This document shows, in pieces, positions 1 through 8,599 of a DNA stretch of 64,000 nucleotides (the first letter of the stretch is position 1; each line of letters starts with the position of its first letter). The stretch is from a bacterium (GTDB lineage: Bacteria > Planctomycetota > Planctomycetia > Planctomycetales > Planctomycetaceae). The notes under the pieces were generated by a model, which ran no database searches, had not been told where the DNA came from, and was given only the letters and a program-made list of their open reading frames with translations. Made by a program: the position numbers and the translations under genes. The stretch spans positions 930,001 through 994,000 of the forward strand of contig WGME01000003.1 of NCBI GenBank assembly GCA_016125225.1, written 5' to 3'.

Positions 1-933
1 TTGTACCAGGCGATTGCCGATGTCATGCGGCCGCTCGGGAAAGAATGGGAACTGATCCTCGTGAACGATGGTTCCAAAGATGGCTCCAGCGGCGCCTTGG
101 CCAAGCTCGCGGCTGCCGATTCGCATGTGAAGGTCATCGAGTTCCGCAAGAACTATGGCCAGACCGCCGCGATGCAGGCCGGGATGCAGGCCGCGACCTG
201 CGATGTCACCATTCTGATGGATGGCGACCTGCAGAACGACCCGACCGACATTCCCATGATGCTCGCCAAGCTCGACGAAGGATACGACCTGATTCACGGC
301 TGGCGGAAGAATCGACAGGATTCGTTCCTCGACCGCAAGCTGCCTTCGAAGATTGCCAACTGGATCATCTCGCGCGTCACCAAATTTCCGGTGCACGACC
401 TCGGTTGCAGCCTGAAAGCGATCCGCACGGAAATCGCCCAGGAACTGCAGCTCTACGGCGAAATGCACCGCTTCATTCCCATCCTTGCCCATTGGCGCGG
501 GGCGAAATGCGTGGAAGTGGTCACCAATCACCACGCCCGCAAGTACGGCACATCGAAGTACGGCATCTCACGCACCACTCGCGTGATCCTCGATCTGCTC
601 ACCGTGAAATACATGATTCACTACTCCGCCAGCCCGATGAAGCTATTCGGCATGATCGGCCTCGGTTGCATGGCGGTCGCCGGGTTATCGGGCCTTGCCA
701 CGGGTTATATGAAACTCGCCTCCGGAGTCGATATGACCGGCAACCCGCTGTTGCTGCTGACGTGTCTGTCGGTGATGCTGTCAGCTCAGTTTCTCTTCCT
801 GGGGATGCTCGGCGAACTCTGTTCCCGCATCTTCTTCGAAGTCCGGGGCATGCCGAACTACGCCATCCGGAAGACCTGGAACTTCGACACGCACACCATC
901 CCCGCGTTCCCGACGGAGCGCCGCGCGGCGTGA
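1..933 (+). CDS. GT2 glycosyltransferase with C-terminal membrane helices (5' end cut by window)
   Basis: A family 2 glycosyltransferase of the polyprenyl-phosphate sugar transferase type (GtrB, YkcC or DPM1-like), expected to move a sugar from a nucleotide donor to a lipid carrier at the inner membrane. The nucleotide-binding start (LILVNDGSKDGS) and the DxD-type motif (LMDGDLQNDP, near residue 80) are present. Two hydrophobic segments near residues 214-238 and 255-280 form the usual two-helix membrane anchor. The N-terminal strand expected before residue 1 (an IPVYNE-type motif) is missing because the window begins inside the gene, so the apparent TTG start at base 1 is not a real start. 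It converges on dinD with only a few bases between the stop codons. The donor and acceptor cannot be told from the sequence. Confidence 0.85.
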   Translation: MYQAIADVMRPLGKEWELILVNDGSKDGSSGALAKLAAADSHVKVIEFRKNYGQTAAMQAGMQAATCDVTILMDGDLQNDPTDIPMMLAKLDEGYDLIHGWRKNRQDSFLDRKLPSKIANWIISRVTKFPVHDLGCSLKAIRTEIAQELQLYGEMHRFIPILAHWRGAKCVEVVTNHHARKYGTSKYGISRTTRVILDLLTVKYMIHYSASPMKLFGMIGLGCMAVAGLSGLATGYMKLASGVDMTGNPLLLLTCLSVMLSAQFLFLGMLGELCSRIFFEVRGMPNYAIRKTWNFDTHTIPAFPTERRAA

Positions 934-938
934 TCGAA

Positions 939-1751
939 CTAAGGTTTTTTCTTACCATCTTTGTCAATGTTCCGAAGCTGCTTATCTGTCTGCTTCAAGC
1001 GTTTCTTTACATCTTTGATTGGTTCAGCTGGTGGCAAGTCCTCGGGCTTTGCACCGCTGATTTCTAGCATGCTCTTCCTGACTTGTTTACCCACCTTCTC
1101 GGCAGCATCTTCCAACAATCGTTGACCTTGAACCCCTTCATTTCGAATTTTGGCTGCAGTTTGTGTAATCCGAAATAAGTGGGCAGCAAGTTCCTCTTTG
1201 CCCATTCGGTCAATGAGCTTTTCTGTCGGCTTGAGGCCTTTCCGTTCTCGGAGCTTGGAAAGGTTCATGTTGTACATGCCTCGATAGCCTGCATTTTGAA
1301 AAAACGGATAATTCTCGACACCGTGTCTGCTGGCCGTGCTGCTAAGAGACTTCTCACCCTCAGAAACCTCGTCTCGAATCAGCACACGATCAATCGCATC
1401 GGAATGTTCGAGCGCAGTGTGAAAAGTTTCAGCAAGAACTGCAAAATAAAGTTGGGCAGCTGCAACTTGAAGCTTCTTTGGATCTCCGTTCATCGCCAAT
1501 AGATAGCAAGCAAATCGTGTGAAGCGATATGTGCCATCTGCTTGTCTGTGGAAATTGTCCTCCGTCGGAATTCCAAGCGTAAGACACGCTTGCATCGCCT
1601 TCATGACCAATTTCCGAAAGGCCTCTTCGCTCCGATAATCGAGAGCGGACATGACGTCTGATTGCTCCCACAAATTTGCCCCATTCTTGATTGCAAGATC
1701 CTCAAAGCATTGACGATCCTCTTCAAAATGGAATAGCGAAATCTCAGTCAT
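939..1751 (-). CDS. dinD: DinD-like DNA damage-inducible protein (BRO-N type)
   Basis: A 270-residue protein of the DinD family; E. coli DinD, of similar length, is SOS-induced and acts on RecA filaments. Family hallmarks are the N-terminal stretch ending in RFACYLLAMNGDP (near residue 85), followed by AAAQLYFAVLAET, then FFQNAGYRGMYN and RERKGL (near residues 148-172), LAAHLFRITQT (near 190), and a Lys-rich tail. The ATG at 1751 gives the expected length. The gene is visibly more A/T-rich than its neighbours, which suggests horizontal acquisition. It is codirectional with and downstream of recQ, so a DNA-repair context is plausible. An inverted repeat lies just upstream (1771-1788). No LexA box was recognised, so SOS control is not shown. 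Confidence 0.8.
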   Translation of the reverse strand: MTEISLFHFEEDRQCFEDLAIKNGANLWEQSDVMSALDYRSEEAFRKLVMKAMQACLTLGIPTEDNFHRQADGTYRFTRFACYLLAMNGDPKKLQVAAAQLYFAVLAETFHTALEHSDAIDRVLIRDEVSEGEKSLSSTASRHGVENYPFFQNAGYRGMYNMNLSKLRERKGLKPTEKLIDRMGKEELAAHLFRITQTAAKIRNEGVQGQRLLEDAAEKVGKQVRKSMLEISGAKPEDLPPAEPIKDVKKRLKQTDKQLRNIDKDGKKKP

Positions 1752-1770
1752 TACGGCCCCTCAACAGAAG

Positions 1771-1788
1771 TGTGACCGTTTGATCACA
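1771..1788. promoter_or_regulatory. Inverted repeat upstream of dinD, operator candidate
   Basis: TGTGA and TCACA are separated by 8 bases, about 20 bp upstream of the dinD start. The half-sites match CRP/FNR-type sites, but the spacer is 8 rather than 6, so the regulator is not identified. Confidence 0.25.
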
Positions 1789-1811
1789 TGGGTGTGTTGC
1801 CATGCTAGATT

Positions 1812-2138
1812 TTACAGTTTTTTATCAATTCTTCTACGAAGATTCCGCACACACGCAAATGCGATTCGCAGGTGATCGTAGCTCACCTCGCCCTGCAATG
1901 CGTCGAAAGTTGGTTTCAAACGATCGAGGGGTTGGTCTGCGGTGACTTCGCAAATGTGGGCGAAAGTAACAGTATCGACCCAGGGTTCGGGTGACGTACG
2001 GTTTTCACTCTCCAGAAAATCGGCGAGATACTGTGTCACGGTCGAGGTCGCCCGCCCCAGATTCTCGCAGACTTCCGCGATCGATTTGCCATCTCGGAAC
2101 ATTGCGTCGACAACCGGCCGTGTTGGAGCATGATCATC
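1812..2138 (-). pseudogene. recQ: C-terminal helix-turn-helix portion of recQ, severed by an in-frame TGA
   Basis: This stretch continues the recQ reading frame directly after its TGA stop (2139-2141) and has no further stop until 1812. It encodes a helix-turn-helix (FRDGKSIAEVCENLGRA then STVTQYLADFL) followed by a helical segment ending LRIAFACVRNLRRR. This matches the C-terminal HTH_40-type domain that follows HRDC in long RecQ proteins. An ATG at 2102 could allow separate translation of 96 residues, but no convincing ribosome-binding site precedes it. Its intact coding character argues for a recent nonsense change, read-through, a functional split, or a sequencing error. Confidence 0.7.
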
Positions 2139-3989
2139 TCAAGGCGTACTCTTGATGTCGCCAGATTGATCGCAAATCGGACCCGGCTGCTGGCAATATT
2201 CCCCGATGGCATCGACAAATGTCTGTCCATACTCAGCACATTTGTGATCGCCGACACCGTGGATCTCGCGGAAAGCCGTGACGTTCGCTGGTCGCACACG
2301 GGCCAGTTCCTGCAAGGTCACGTCGCCAAAGACGACAAACGGGGGCACGCCGCGGGCTTCGGCAAGTTGCCGCCGCAACTTTCGCAGATGATCGAACAGC
2401 CCCACATCAACGCCGGTCATTGAGGAAGCCGTGCGAATCGAAGTTTTGGCCTTCGCTTTCCCCGCTTGCAGCAGTCGCGGTATAACTTCACCTTTCAACA
2501 ACTGGCGTCCGGTCGGCGTGACCTTCAGCACGCGATAATCCCCCAAACGCATCAGATATCCCTGACCGGCGAGCTGTTCAATCCATTCCCGCACAGCGGC
2601 TTTGCGGTGTTCCTTCAGCAATCCATACGTTGTGAGCTTGTCGTGGCCGTTCTCGCGGATGCGTTGGTCTTGCGAACCGGTCAGCACTTGAGCCACATAG
2701 TCGGCTCCATAGTTTTCCTGCACGCGGACCACGCATGAGAGAATCTTCTGACCGGTGATGAGCGCATCAGGCACGAGTTCCAGTTCGTTACTGCACGCAT
2801 CGCACGCTCCACAGTTATCCTGTTCATACGGCTGGCCGAAGTATTTGACCAATGCCGCATGCCGACACGTCACCGCCTGGCAATACTGTTCTATCTCCCG
2901 CAGGTTTTGCAGCATCCGCTCGGCGGCAACCCCCGTGAGATCGTCCTGCATCTTCTGCCAAGTGATGAAGTCGCCCGGGCCATAGAACAACCAGCACTCC
3001 GAGGTGAGCCCATCTCGACCGGCTCGCCCCGTTTCCTGCTGATAGTTCTCGATCGACTTCGGAGCCGACGTATGAATGACGAACCGCACGTTCGGCTTGT
3101 CGATTCCCATGCCGAAGGCGACCGTCGCGACGACGATGTCCACCTTTTCTTTGAGGAAGGCTTCCTGATGACGGTGCCGATCGACATCGGTGAGTCCCGC
3201 ATGATAAGCGGCCGCCCGATATCCCGACTCTTTCAAATCGGCGGTCAACGCATCAACTTCGCGGCGTGAGATGCAGTAGATAATGCCGGCTTCATCCCGA
3301 TGTTGGTCGAGCACGTCGCAGACCTGAGTGAAGACCGACTTACGGCGGAGCACGCGATAAATCAGGTTCGGGCGGTCAAACGAACCGACGATGACCTGCG
3401 GATTCTGGTGGCATAGTTGAGCCGCGATATCGTCCCGCACATGCTCGGTGGCAGTGGCCGTGTAAGCATGCACGCCGACGTTGGGGAACCGCTCACGCAG
3501 TTGGCCTAACAGCCGATACTCCGGTCGAAAATCGTGTCCCCACGCGCTGATACAATGGGCTTCGTCGATCGCGAAAAACGACACCGGACAATCGGTCAGA
3601 AAGTCGAGCATGCGTTCGGTACATAGCCGCTCGGGGGCCACATACAGCAGTTTCAGTCGACCCGCACGAATGTCATCGGCCACACGTCGCCGTTCTTCTG
3701 GCGGCTGGGAACTGTTAACCGCGGCCGCTGCGATGCCCGATTCCCGCAAGGCATCGACCTGGTCTTTCATCAAAGAAATGAGCGGCGAAACCACGACCGC
3801 GAGGCCATCGAGCACCACGGCGGGCACTTGATAACACAGCGATTTCCCGCCGCCGGTCGGCAGCACCACCACCGAATCCTGTTGCGATAAAACCGCCGTC
3901 ATCGCTTCGAGCTGATGCGGACGAAAATCGTCATACCCCCAGTGCTCACGCAGCACATGTCGCAGACGTTCCGTCGATCGTTCAGACAT
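2139..3989 (-). CDS. recQ: ATP-dependent DNA helicase RecQ (ends after HRDC)
   Basis: Superfamily 2 3'-5' DNA helicase for recombination repair. From the ATG at 3989 (MSERSTERL...) it runs 616 residues. It has the RecQ 0-motif (FRPHQLEA), Walker A (LPTGGGKSLCYQ), DEAH box (AIDEAHCISAWGHDFRPEY), motif VI (QETGRAGRDG), the zinc-binding cysteines (CRHAAL, CGACDAC), an RQC winged helix and a C-terminal HRDC domain. The open frame extends further upstream, but that part overlaps the Uma2 gene and has no RecQ similarity, so 3989 is preferred. In many relatives the protein continues into a helix-turn-helix. Here a single TGA at 2139-2141 cuts that domain off, although it remains open in the same frame (1812-2138). 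The helicase core is complete and probably active. Confidence 0.92.
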   Translation of the reverse strand: MSERSTERLRHVLREHWGYDDFRPHQLEAMTAVLSQQDSVVVLPTGGGKSLCYQVPAVVLDGLAVVVSPLISLMKDQVDALRESGIAAAAVNSSQPPEERRRVADDIRAGRLKLLYVAPERLCTERMLDFLTDCPVSFFAIDEAHCISAWGHDFRPEYRLLGQLRERFPNVGVHAYTATATEHVRDDIAAQLCHQNPQVIVGSFDRPNLIYRVLRRKSVFTQVCDVLDQHRDEAGIIYCISRREVDALTADLKESGYRAAAYHAGLTDVDRHRHQEAFLKEKVDIVVATVAFGMGIDKPNVRFVIHTSAPKSIENYQQETGRAGRDGLTSECWLFYGPGDFITWQKMQDDLTGVAAERMLQNLREIEQYCQAVTCRHAALVKYFGQPYEQDNCGACDACSNELELVPDALITGQKILSCVVRVQENYGADYVAQVLTGSQDQRIRENGHDKLTTYGLLKEHRKAAVREWIEQLAGQGYLMRLGDYRVLKVTPTGRQLLKGEVIPRLLQAGKAKAKTSIRTASSMTGVDVGLFDHLRKLRRQLAEARGVPPFVVFGDVTLQELARVRPANVTAFREIHGVGDHKCAEYGQTFVDAIGEYCQQPGPICDQSGDIKSTP

Positions 3990-4033
3990 CGCGTGCAGCA
4001 CCCGAAAACTCAGCGGCGATTCTAACCGATAAT

Positions 4034-4609
4034 TCAGGATGCCGCCTGCGGCGGTTCCGTTTCCGCAAACAGGGTGCTGATGGAGAGCTTGAAACCCGGT
4101 AGCAGAGCTTCGCATCCCAGCGAATCCTCGGCGGTGAGAATCTGGGCATCGGTCAGCGAACGATAAACATACATCCGTTGGGATTCGGGGTATAAGACCC
4201 AAACGAGTTCGACTCCATTTGAGATGTAGTCGACGATCTTCTGGTCAATTTCCTCAGCTGTGTTGCCGGGACTGACAACTTCCACGGCGAGATTCGGCAC
4301 GGTATCCCACGCGGCCCCAACCTTCGCGGGTCCCGCACTCCAGCGAGCATAATGGACCAAAGCCACATCTGGCTGACGGCGAAGTAATGGCTCCCGACGA
4401 AGCGTGAAGAGCACCTCCATGACCGCTATGCCAACGCCCGACGAATGTGCTGCATTAGTCATGTATCGCAACAATATGTTGGCCAGCAAGCTCGCAAACG
4501 CACTCGTCGGCTCGACCTCACGATATTCACCATGAACGACTTCGTACGGTGTATCGCTCTCATCAAACGCGATCGCATCCGAATCCAGCCAAGGTGCCGA
4601 GGTGGTCAT
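4034..4609 (-). CDS. Uma2-family putative restriction endonuclease (DUF820)
   Basis: A PD-(D/E)XK-fold protein of the Uma2 family, abundant in planctomycetes and cyanobacteria; the physiological substrate is unknown. Visible core elements are RRQPDVALV (active-site Asp), NLAVEVVSPGNT (Glu of the EVxSP motif) and EEIDQKIVDY (Lys and the following helix), ending with a typical LPGFKLSI segment. The start is set at the ATG at 4609 because GAGGAG lies a few bases upstream; an in-frame TTG at 4627 is less likely. The gene sits 44 bp upstream of recQ on the same strand and could share its transcript. Such genes occur in many scattered copies, so this position says little about function. Confidence 0.82.
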   Translation of the reverse strand: MTTSAPWLDSDAIAFDESDTPYEVVHGEYREVEPTSAFASLLANILLRYMTNAAHSSGVGIAVMEVLFTLRREPLLRRQPDVALVHYARWSAGPAKVGAAWDTVPNLAVEVVSPGNTAEEIDQKIVDYISNGVELVWVLYPESQRMYVYRSLTDAQILTAEDSLGCEALLPGFKLSISTLFAETEPPQAAS

Positions 4610-4656
4610 GTTATGCTCCTCATTCAAGCCATTACTCCATCATGATAAATCAGAAG

Positions 4657-4678
4657 CCCAGGGATCGCTATCCCTGGG
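4657..4678. repeat. REP-like palindrome, 3' copy at the RAYT gene
   Basis: CCCAGGGAT and ATCCCTGGG form 9-bp arms around CGCT. The stop codon of the transposase gene (4668-4670) lies inside this palindrome. A second copy stands just upstream of the same gene. Confidence 0.8.
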
Positions 4679-5210
4679 TCTCATCACGCGGGGGTATCAC
4701 TTCCGACCAGACCCATGCTCCCTCACGGGCATGATCGAGAATATACCGATAAACATTTCTTTGATGCGCGACATCGCGGATTCTGACAATTTTGCCACGT
4801 GCGGACCACAGTTGCCCTGTGAAGCCGGCGGCATGAGCGACAAACGTCGCGTGCTTTTTCGCGATTCCGACAGGTTTGCGTGCGTCAACGTTGGGAAGCT
4901 GTACCTGAATATGCGAGTGCTGGGCAGCGCAAGCGATAGCTAATACGCGGCCATGCTGTTGCTGTAATCGTTCCAGTAGTGCCTTGCCGACTACCTCACG
5001 CCATTGTGGCGTCAAGGTTACTGCTGGTTGCTTCAACTCCTGGCGACTCTGTTCAAGCCGTTGATCGTAGATTCCATCTGCTGGAGGATTACGATAATCG
5101 CCTTCGACATGTTCGCGATGATGACGGGTGCGAAAGCCACGTGGGTCACCCGGAAGCCATGACCCATAGGTGCTGATGATGATGTGAAACCAGACGCGTG
5201 ATTGCGACAT
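4668..5210 (-). CDS. REP-associated tyrosine transposase (Y1/HUH, IS200-like)
   Basis: A 180-residue Y1-type HUH protein resembling REP-associated tyrosine transposases (RAYTs), which bind and nick extragenic palindromes in single-stranded DNA. The N-terminal block (TYGSWLPGDPRGF, then RHHREHVEGDY) is typical of the family. The HUH pair is His98 and His100 (AAQHSHIQV), and candidate nucleophiles are Tyr154 and Tyr156 in the helix about 55 residues later. The ATG at 5210 is chosen because the residues before it translate the upstream palindrome. The gene is bracketed by two copies of one palindrome (4657-4678 and 5234-5263), the arrangement expected of a RAYT with its REP substrates. It has no full insertion-sequence ends, so it is probably domesticated rather than self-mobile. 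Confidence 0.78.
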   Translation of the reverse strand: MSQSRVWFHIIISTYGSWLPGDPRGFRTRHHREHVEGDYRNPPADGIYDQRLEQSRQELKQPAVTLTPQWREVVGKALLERLQQQHGRVLAIACAAQHSHIQVQLPNVDARKPVGIAKKHATFVAHAAGFTGQLWSARGKIVRIRDVAHQRNVYRYILDHAREGAWVWSEVIPPRDETQG

Positions 5211-5233
5211 GTCATGATCTCGTGAAGCACCCG

Positions 5234-5263
5234 GAAGCCCAGGGATCGCTATCCCTGGGCTTC
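5234..5263. repeat. REP-like palindrome, 5' copy at the RAYT gene
   Basis: Perfect 13-bp arms (GAAGCCCAGGGAT and ATCCCTGGGCTTC) surround CGCT. It lies between the leuS stop and the transposase start and could also act as a hairpin at the end of the leuS message, though no T-run follows. Confidence 0.85.
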
Positions 5264-5276
5264 GGAGCATGGTACA

Positions 5277-8216
5277 TCATTTCACCACCATGTTCAGCAG
5301 CTTTCCAGCGACGTAGATCACCTTCACGATGGCCTTGCCCTCGAGGTTCGCGGCGATGGTGGCGTGAGCCTTGGCGGCGGCTTCGACGGCGGCTTGATCC
5401 GCATCGGCGGGGACTGTGACTTTGCCGCGGACTTTGCCGTTGATCTGCACCGGGACTTCGATTTCCGATTCGACCAGCAGTGCCGGGTCGAAAGTCGGCC
5501 ACGGTTCATACGCCAATGAACTGTCATGGCCGAGCAGTTGCCATAACTCTTCGGCGATGTGCGGAGCCAGCGGGCTGACCAGTAACACGAACGGTTCCAG
5601 CACCGCCTTCGGTCGCACATCCATCGCGGTGAATTCGTTGGTGAACTCCATCATGCGGCTGATCGCCGTGTTGAACGACAGCTTATCGAGATCCTCGGTC
5701 ACCACTTTGATGGTCTTGTGCAAGGTGCGTAACTGGGCAGCCGTCGGCGGAACATCCTGCACGGCGGATGACAACGCCACGTCATCGGCCCGTTCATCGA
5801 CGAACAACCGCCACACGCGGCCGAGGAAGCGGAACACGCCATCGACGCCCGCCATACTCCACGGCTTGGTCGCTTCGAGCGGCCCCATGAACATCTCGTA
5901 CATCCGCAGCGCATCAGCCCCGTATTCCTTGACCACAAAGTCGGGATTGATGACGTTGCCGCGCGACTTGGACATCTTATAGGATTTTGCATCAACGACA
6001 ATTGAAGGGTCCTCCTTAAGCACCCAACGGTCGCCACGCTTTTCAACTTGATCTTGAGTAAGACGCTTAGGGCCGAGACTTGCCAGACTCGCTGACACTT
6101 CCTTATTTCGAACAGGGATTCGCGAGTCATCAGTAACTTCATAAGTGTCTGTGACCGAGACCCAGCGACCGTCCGTCTCTTGGTGTCCCGTAAATTCCAT
6201 TTCACCGAGAATCATGCCCTGGTTGACCAACCGCTGGAATGGTTCTGGCTTCGAGACGTAGCCGCGATCGAACAGCACCTTATGCCAGAACCGCGAGTAC
6301 AACAGGTGCAGCACGGCGTGTTCGGCACCGCCGATGTAGAGATCGACCGGCAGCCAGTACTTTTCCTTCACCGGGTCGATGAACTGCTCGCCGTTTTTGT
6401 TGTCGCAGAACCGCAGGTAGTACCAGCAACTACCGGCCCATTGCGGCATGCTATTCGTTTCGCGTTTCAACTTCGTGCCATCGGCGGCGGTGGCGTACAG
6501 CCAGTCGTCCGGGGCCTTCGACAACAACGGATCGGGCGTGCCAGTCGGTTGATAGTCTTCCATCTCGGGCAAGCGCACGGGCAAGTCGGATTCACTCACC
6601 GTGCGGACCATGCCGGTCGGTTCACCGTTCGCGTCAAGTTCATGCCAGATGGGGAACGGCTCGCCCCAGTACCGCTGCCGCGAGAACAACCAGTCGCGCA
6701 GACGGTAGTTGACCGCTTCACGCCCGAGACCCGCCGCGGTGAGATCAGCGGTGATTTTCGCCTTGAATTCCTGCGTGGGGAGGCCGGTGTAATCGCCGGA
6801 GTTGATGGCGATGCCTTCGCCGAAATAACTCTCGGCCCCCGGTGACTCACCGGGGGCTAAGACGACGGGCTTGATGTCGATGCCAAACTGCTTCGCGAAT
6901 TCGAAATCGCGCTCATCATGCGCCGGGACCGCCATGATTGCCCCGGTGCCATAGCTGATGAGGACATAATCGGCGATCCACACGGGGACCTGTTCGCCAT
7001 TGACCGGATTGATGACATACCCACCAGTGAAGACGCCGGATTTGTCTTTGGCGAGGTCGGTGCGATCGAGGTCGCTCTTGAGGGCGGCCTGTTGACGGTA
7101 GGCATCGACCGCCGCCTTCTGTTCCCGTGTGGTGATGACATCAACGAGCGGATGTTCCGGCGCGAGCACCATATAGGTGACGCCGTACAAGGTATCGGGC
7201 CGCGTGGTGTAGATGCGGAGCGTGCCGGGTTGTTGGGCTTGCGGGAAACCGGATTGGGTGCGTTGGGCTTTCCACTCCTGGAAGCCCAGGGATGGCGATC
7301 CCTGGGCGTCTTTCTGGCCCTGAACTCTCAACCCTGAACTCTCAACCCTGAACTCGACTTCTGCGCCGACGCTTTTGCCGATCCAGTTTTTCTGCAACGT
7401 CTTGATCGACTCGGTCCAGTTGAGCGATTCGAGTTCCGAGATCAACCGCTCGGCATACGCCGTGATGCGGAGCATCCACTGCCGCATGGGGCGGCGTTCG
7501 ACGGGGAAGCCGCCGACTTCGCTTTTGCCGTCGATCACTTCTTCGTTGGCCAACACCGTTCCCAGGGAAGGACACCAGTTGACCGGTGCTTCGTGAATGT
7601 AGGCGAGACGTTGGGCGTCGCGGTATTTGCGGACGGCGATGGTTTCGCCCCCGGGTGACTCACCGGGGGCTAAGACGGCGCGGACGTCGGCGGGAATTGG
7701 CAACTCGGCGATCGGGCGTCCTTTGCCGACACGCCGCATGCCATCGGGACCAGTCCACGGATAGTCCGGGTCGTACCAGGTGTCGAAGAGTTGCAGGAAG
7801 ATCCACTGCGTCCAACGAACGTAGTCCGGGTCGGTGGTGGCGAGTTCGCGTGACCAGTCGTAACTGAAGCCGAGGCTTTTCAACTGGCGTTTGAACGTGC
7901 CGATGTTCTTTTCGGTGGTGACACGGGGATGCGTCCCCGTTTTGATGGCATGCTGCTCGGCGGGAAGACCGAACGCGTCCCAGCCCATCGGATGCAGCAC
8001 GTTCTTGCCGCGCATGCGGTTGTATCGGCAGACGATATCGGTCGCTGTGTACCCCTCCGGGTGCCCCACATGGAGACCATCACCCGAGGGGTAGGGAAAC
8101 ATGTCGAGGACGTACAGCTTCTCTTTCGCTGGGTCCATTTCGACGCGAAACGTCTGGTGCGATTCCCAGTAGGCTTGCCATTTGGCTTCGATGCGGGCGG
8201 CGTCGTATCGGGGCAT
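5277..8216 (-). CDS. leuS: Leucine-tRNA ligase with repeat-derived in-frame inserts
   Basis: Class I aminoacyl-tRNA synthetase that charges tRNA-Leu. The HIGH motif is HVGH (residues 49-52) and the KMSKS loop is at 747-751. The CP1 editing region (TTRPDTLYG) and the C-terminal segment ([11 protein letters not shown]) are present. At 979 residues it is longer than the usual 820-960. The extra length includes three palindromic inserts in surface-loop positions: a LAPGESPG peptide near residues 181-190, a 38-residue Gln/Gly-rich insert around 288-325 that contains the REP-like palindrome and a 14-bp tandem repeat, and a second LAPGESPG near 454-461. All keep the frame and leave the catalytic motifs untouched. 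ATG at 8216; it is the first gene of a minus-strand series running to dinD. Confidence 0.96.
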   Translation of the reverse strand: MPRYDAARIEAKWQAYWESHQTFRVEMDPAKEKLYVLDMFPYPSGDGLHVGHPEGYTATDIVCRYNRMRGKNVLHPMGWDAFGLPAEQHAIKTGTHPRVTTEKNIGTFKRQLKSLGFSYDWSRELATTDPDYVRWTQWIFLQLFDTWYDPDYPWTGPDGMRRVGKGRPIAELPIPADVRAVLAPGESPGGETIAVRKYRDAQRLAYIHEAPVNWCPSLGTVLANEEVIDGKSEVGGFPVERRPMRQWMLRITAYAERLISELESLNWTESIKTLQKNWIGKSVGAEVEFRVESSGLRVQGQKDAQGSPSLGFQEWKAQRTQSGFPQAQQPGTLRIYTTRPDTLYGVTYMVLAPEHPLVDVITTREQKAAVDAYRQQAALKSDLDRTDLAKDKSGVFTGGYVINPVNGEQVPVWIADYVLISYGTGAIMAVPAHDERDFEFAKQFGIDIKPVVLAPGESPGAESYFGEGIAINSGDYTGLPTQEFKAKITADLTAAGLGREAVNYRLRDWLFSRQRYWGEPFPIWHELDANGEPTGMVRTVSESDLPVRLPEMEDYQPTGTPDPLLSKAPDDWLYATAADGTKLKRETNSMPQWAGSCWYYLRFCDNKNGEQFIDPVKEKYWLPVDLYIGGAEHAVLHLLYSRFWHKVLFDRGYVSKPEPFQRLVNQGMILGEMEFTGHQETDGRWVSVTDTYEVTDDSRIPVRNKEVSASLASLGPKRLTQDQVEKRGDRWVLKEDPSIVVDAKSYKMSKSRGNVINPDFVVKEYGADALRMYEMFMGPLEATKPWSMAGVDGVFRFLGRVWRLFVDERADDVALSSAVQDVPPTAAQLRTLHKTIKVVTEDLDKLSFNTAISRMMEFTNEFTAMDVRPKAVLEPFVLLVSPLAPHIAEELWQLLGHDSSLAYEPWPTFDPALLVESEIEVPVQINGKVRGKVTVPADADQAAVEAAAKAHATIAANLEGKAIVKVIYVAGKLLNMVVK
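6835..6857. repeat. Palindromic element family B, copy 1, inside leuS
   Basis: GCCCCCGGTGA and its reverse complement surround a single base, followed by CTAAGAC on the plus strand. On the coding strand it reads LAPGESPG. The same sequence with one added base recurs at 7647-7670. Confidence 0.8.
7284..7307. repeat. REP-like palindrome inside leuS
   Basis: GCCCAGGGAT and ATCCCTGGGC surround GGCG. It is the same family as the two copies that bracket the transposase at 4668-5210, and it lies in the inserted part of the LeuRS editing region. Confidence 0.85.
7319..7355. repeat. 14-bp tandem repeat inside leuS
   Basis: CCTGAACTCTCAAC is present twice and then in part (CCTGAACTC). It lies immediately beside the REP-like palindrome in leuS and belongs to the same 38-residue insert. 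Confidence 0.8.
7647..7670. repeat. Palindromic element family B, copy 2, inside leuS
   Basis: GCCCCCGGGTGA and TCACCGGGGGC nearly form a perfect palindrome, again followed by CTAAGAC. It encodes LAPGESPG in the same frame as copy 1. Confidence 0.8.
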
Positions 8217-8599
8217 GATGAGTCGAGGGTCTAGGGGCGAGAATCAAGAGCCGGTAAGAGGCGCGAAGTGCTAAGCTCGTTCGCATACTTCGCCGATCAA
8301 TACTGGACTTGCGCACATATTTCGTCGCAACGTGTTGCTAGTTTAGGGAGATATAGCTGGGAATGCCAGCGGTCTACCGGCGTGCCGACAGGTCGCATGC
8401 ATTAGAAAAGTCCCGGGTTTCTCGGCATAACCGGCGAAACTGATTCAATCGTTACAGTCGGAAAAGTCGATAGCAGAACGGACGCCCTCCAAAGTGTGGG
8501 CGGTACTGGCATCGTCAACGACTTGGCGATCGCTGTTCAGGGTCGAACGGCCAGCCGGTCTGGGAATGAGCGGCCTGGAAGTCCAGGAAGGAGATCAAC
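8217..8599. other. Intergenic region between divergent leuS and a DUF11 gene
   Basis: It must hold the promoters of both divergent genes. No coding potential or clear -10/-35 pair was recognised. The last bases carry a strong ribosome-binding site (AAGGAG) for the gene at 8600. Confidence 0.5.

Noticed and set aside
1771-1788. CRP binding site upstream of dinD
   Set aside because: The half-sites fit, but the spacer is 8 instead of 6 bases; kept only as an unspecified inverted repeat.
7918-7947. Short palindrome ACGGGGATGCGTCCCCGT in leuS
   Set aside because: It encodes a normal, conserved LeuRS segment ([12 protein letters not shown]), so it is not an insert.
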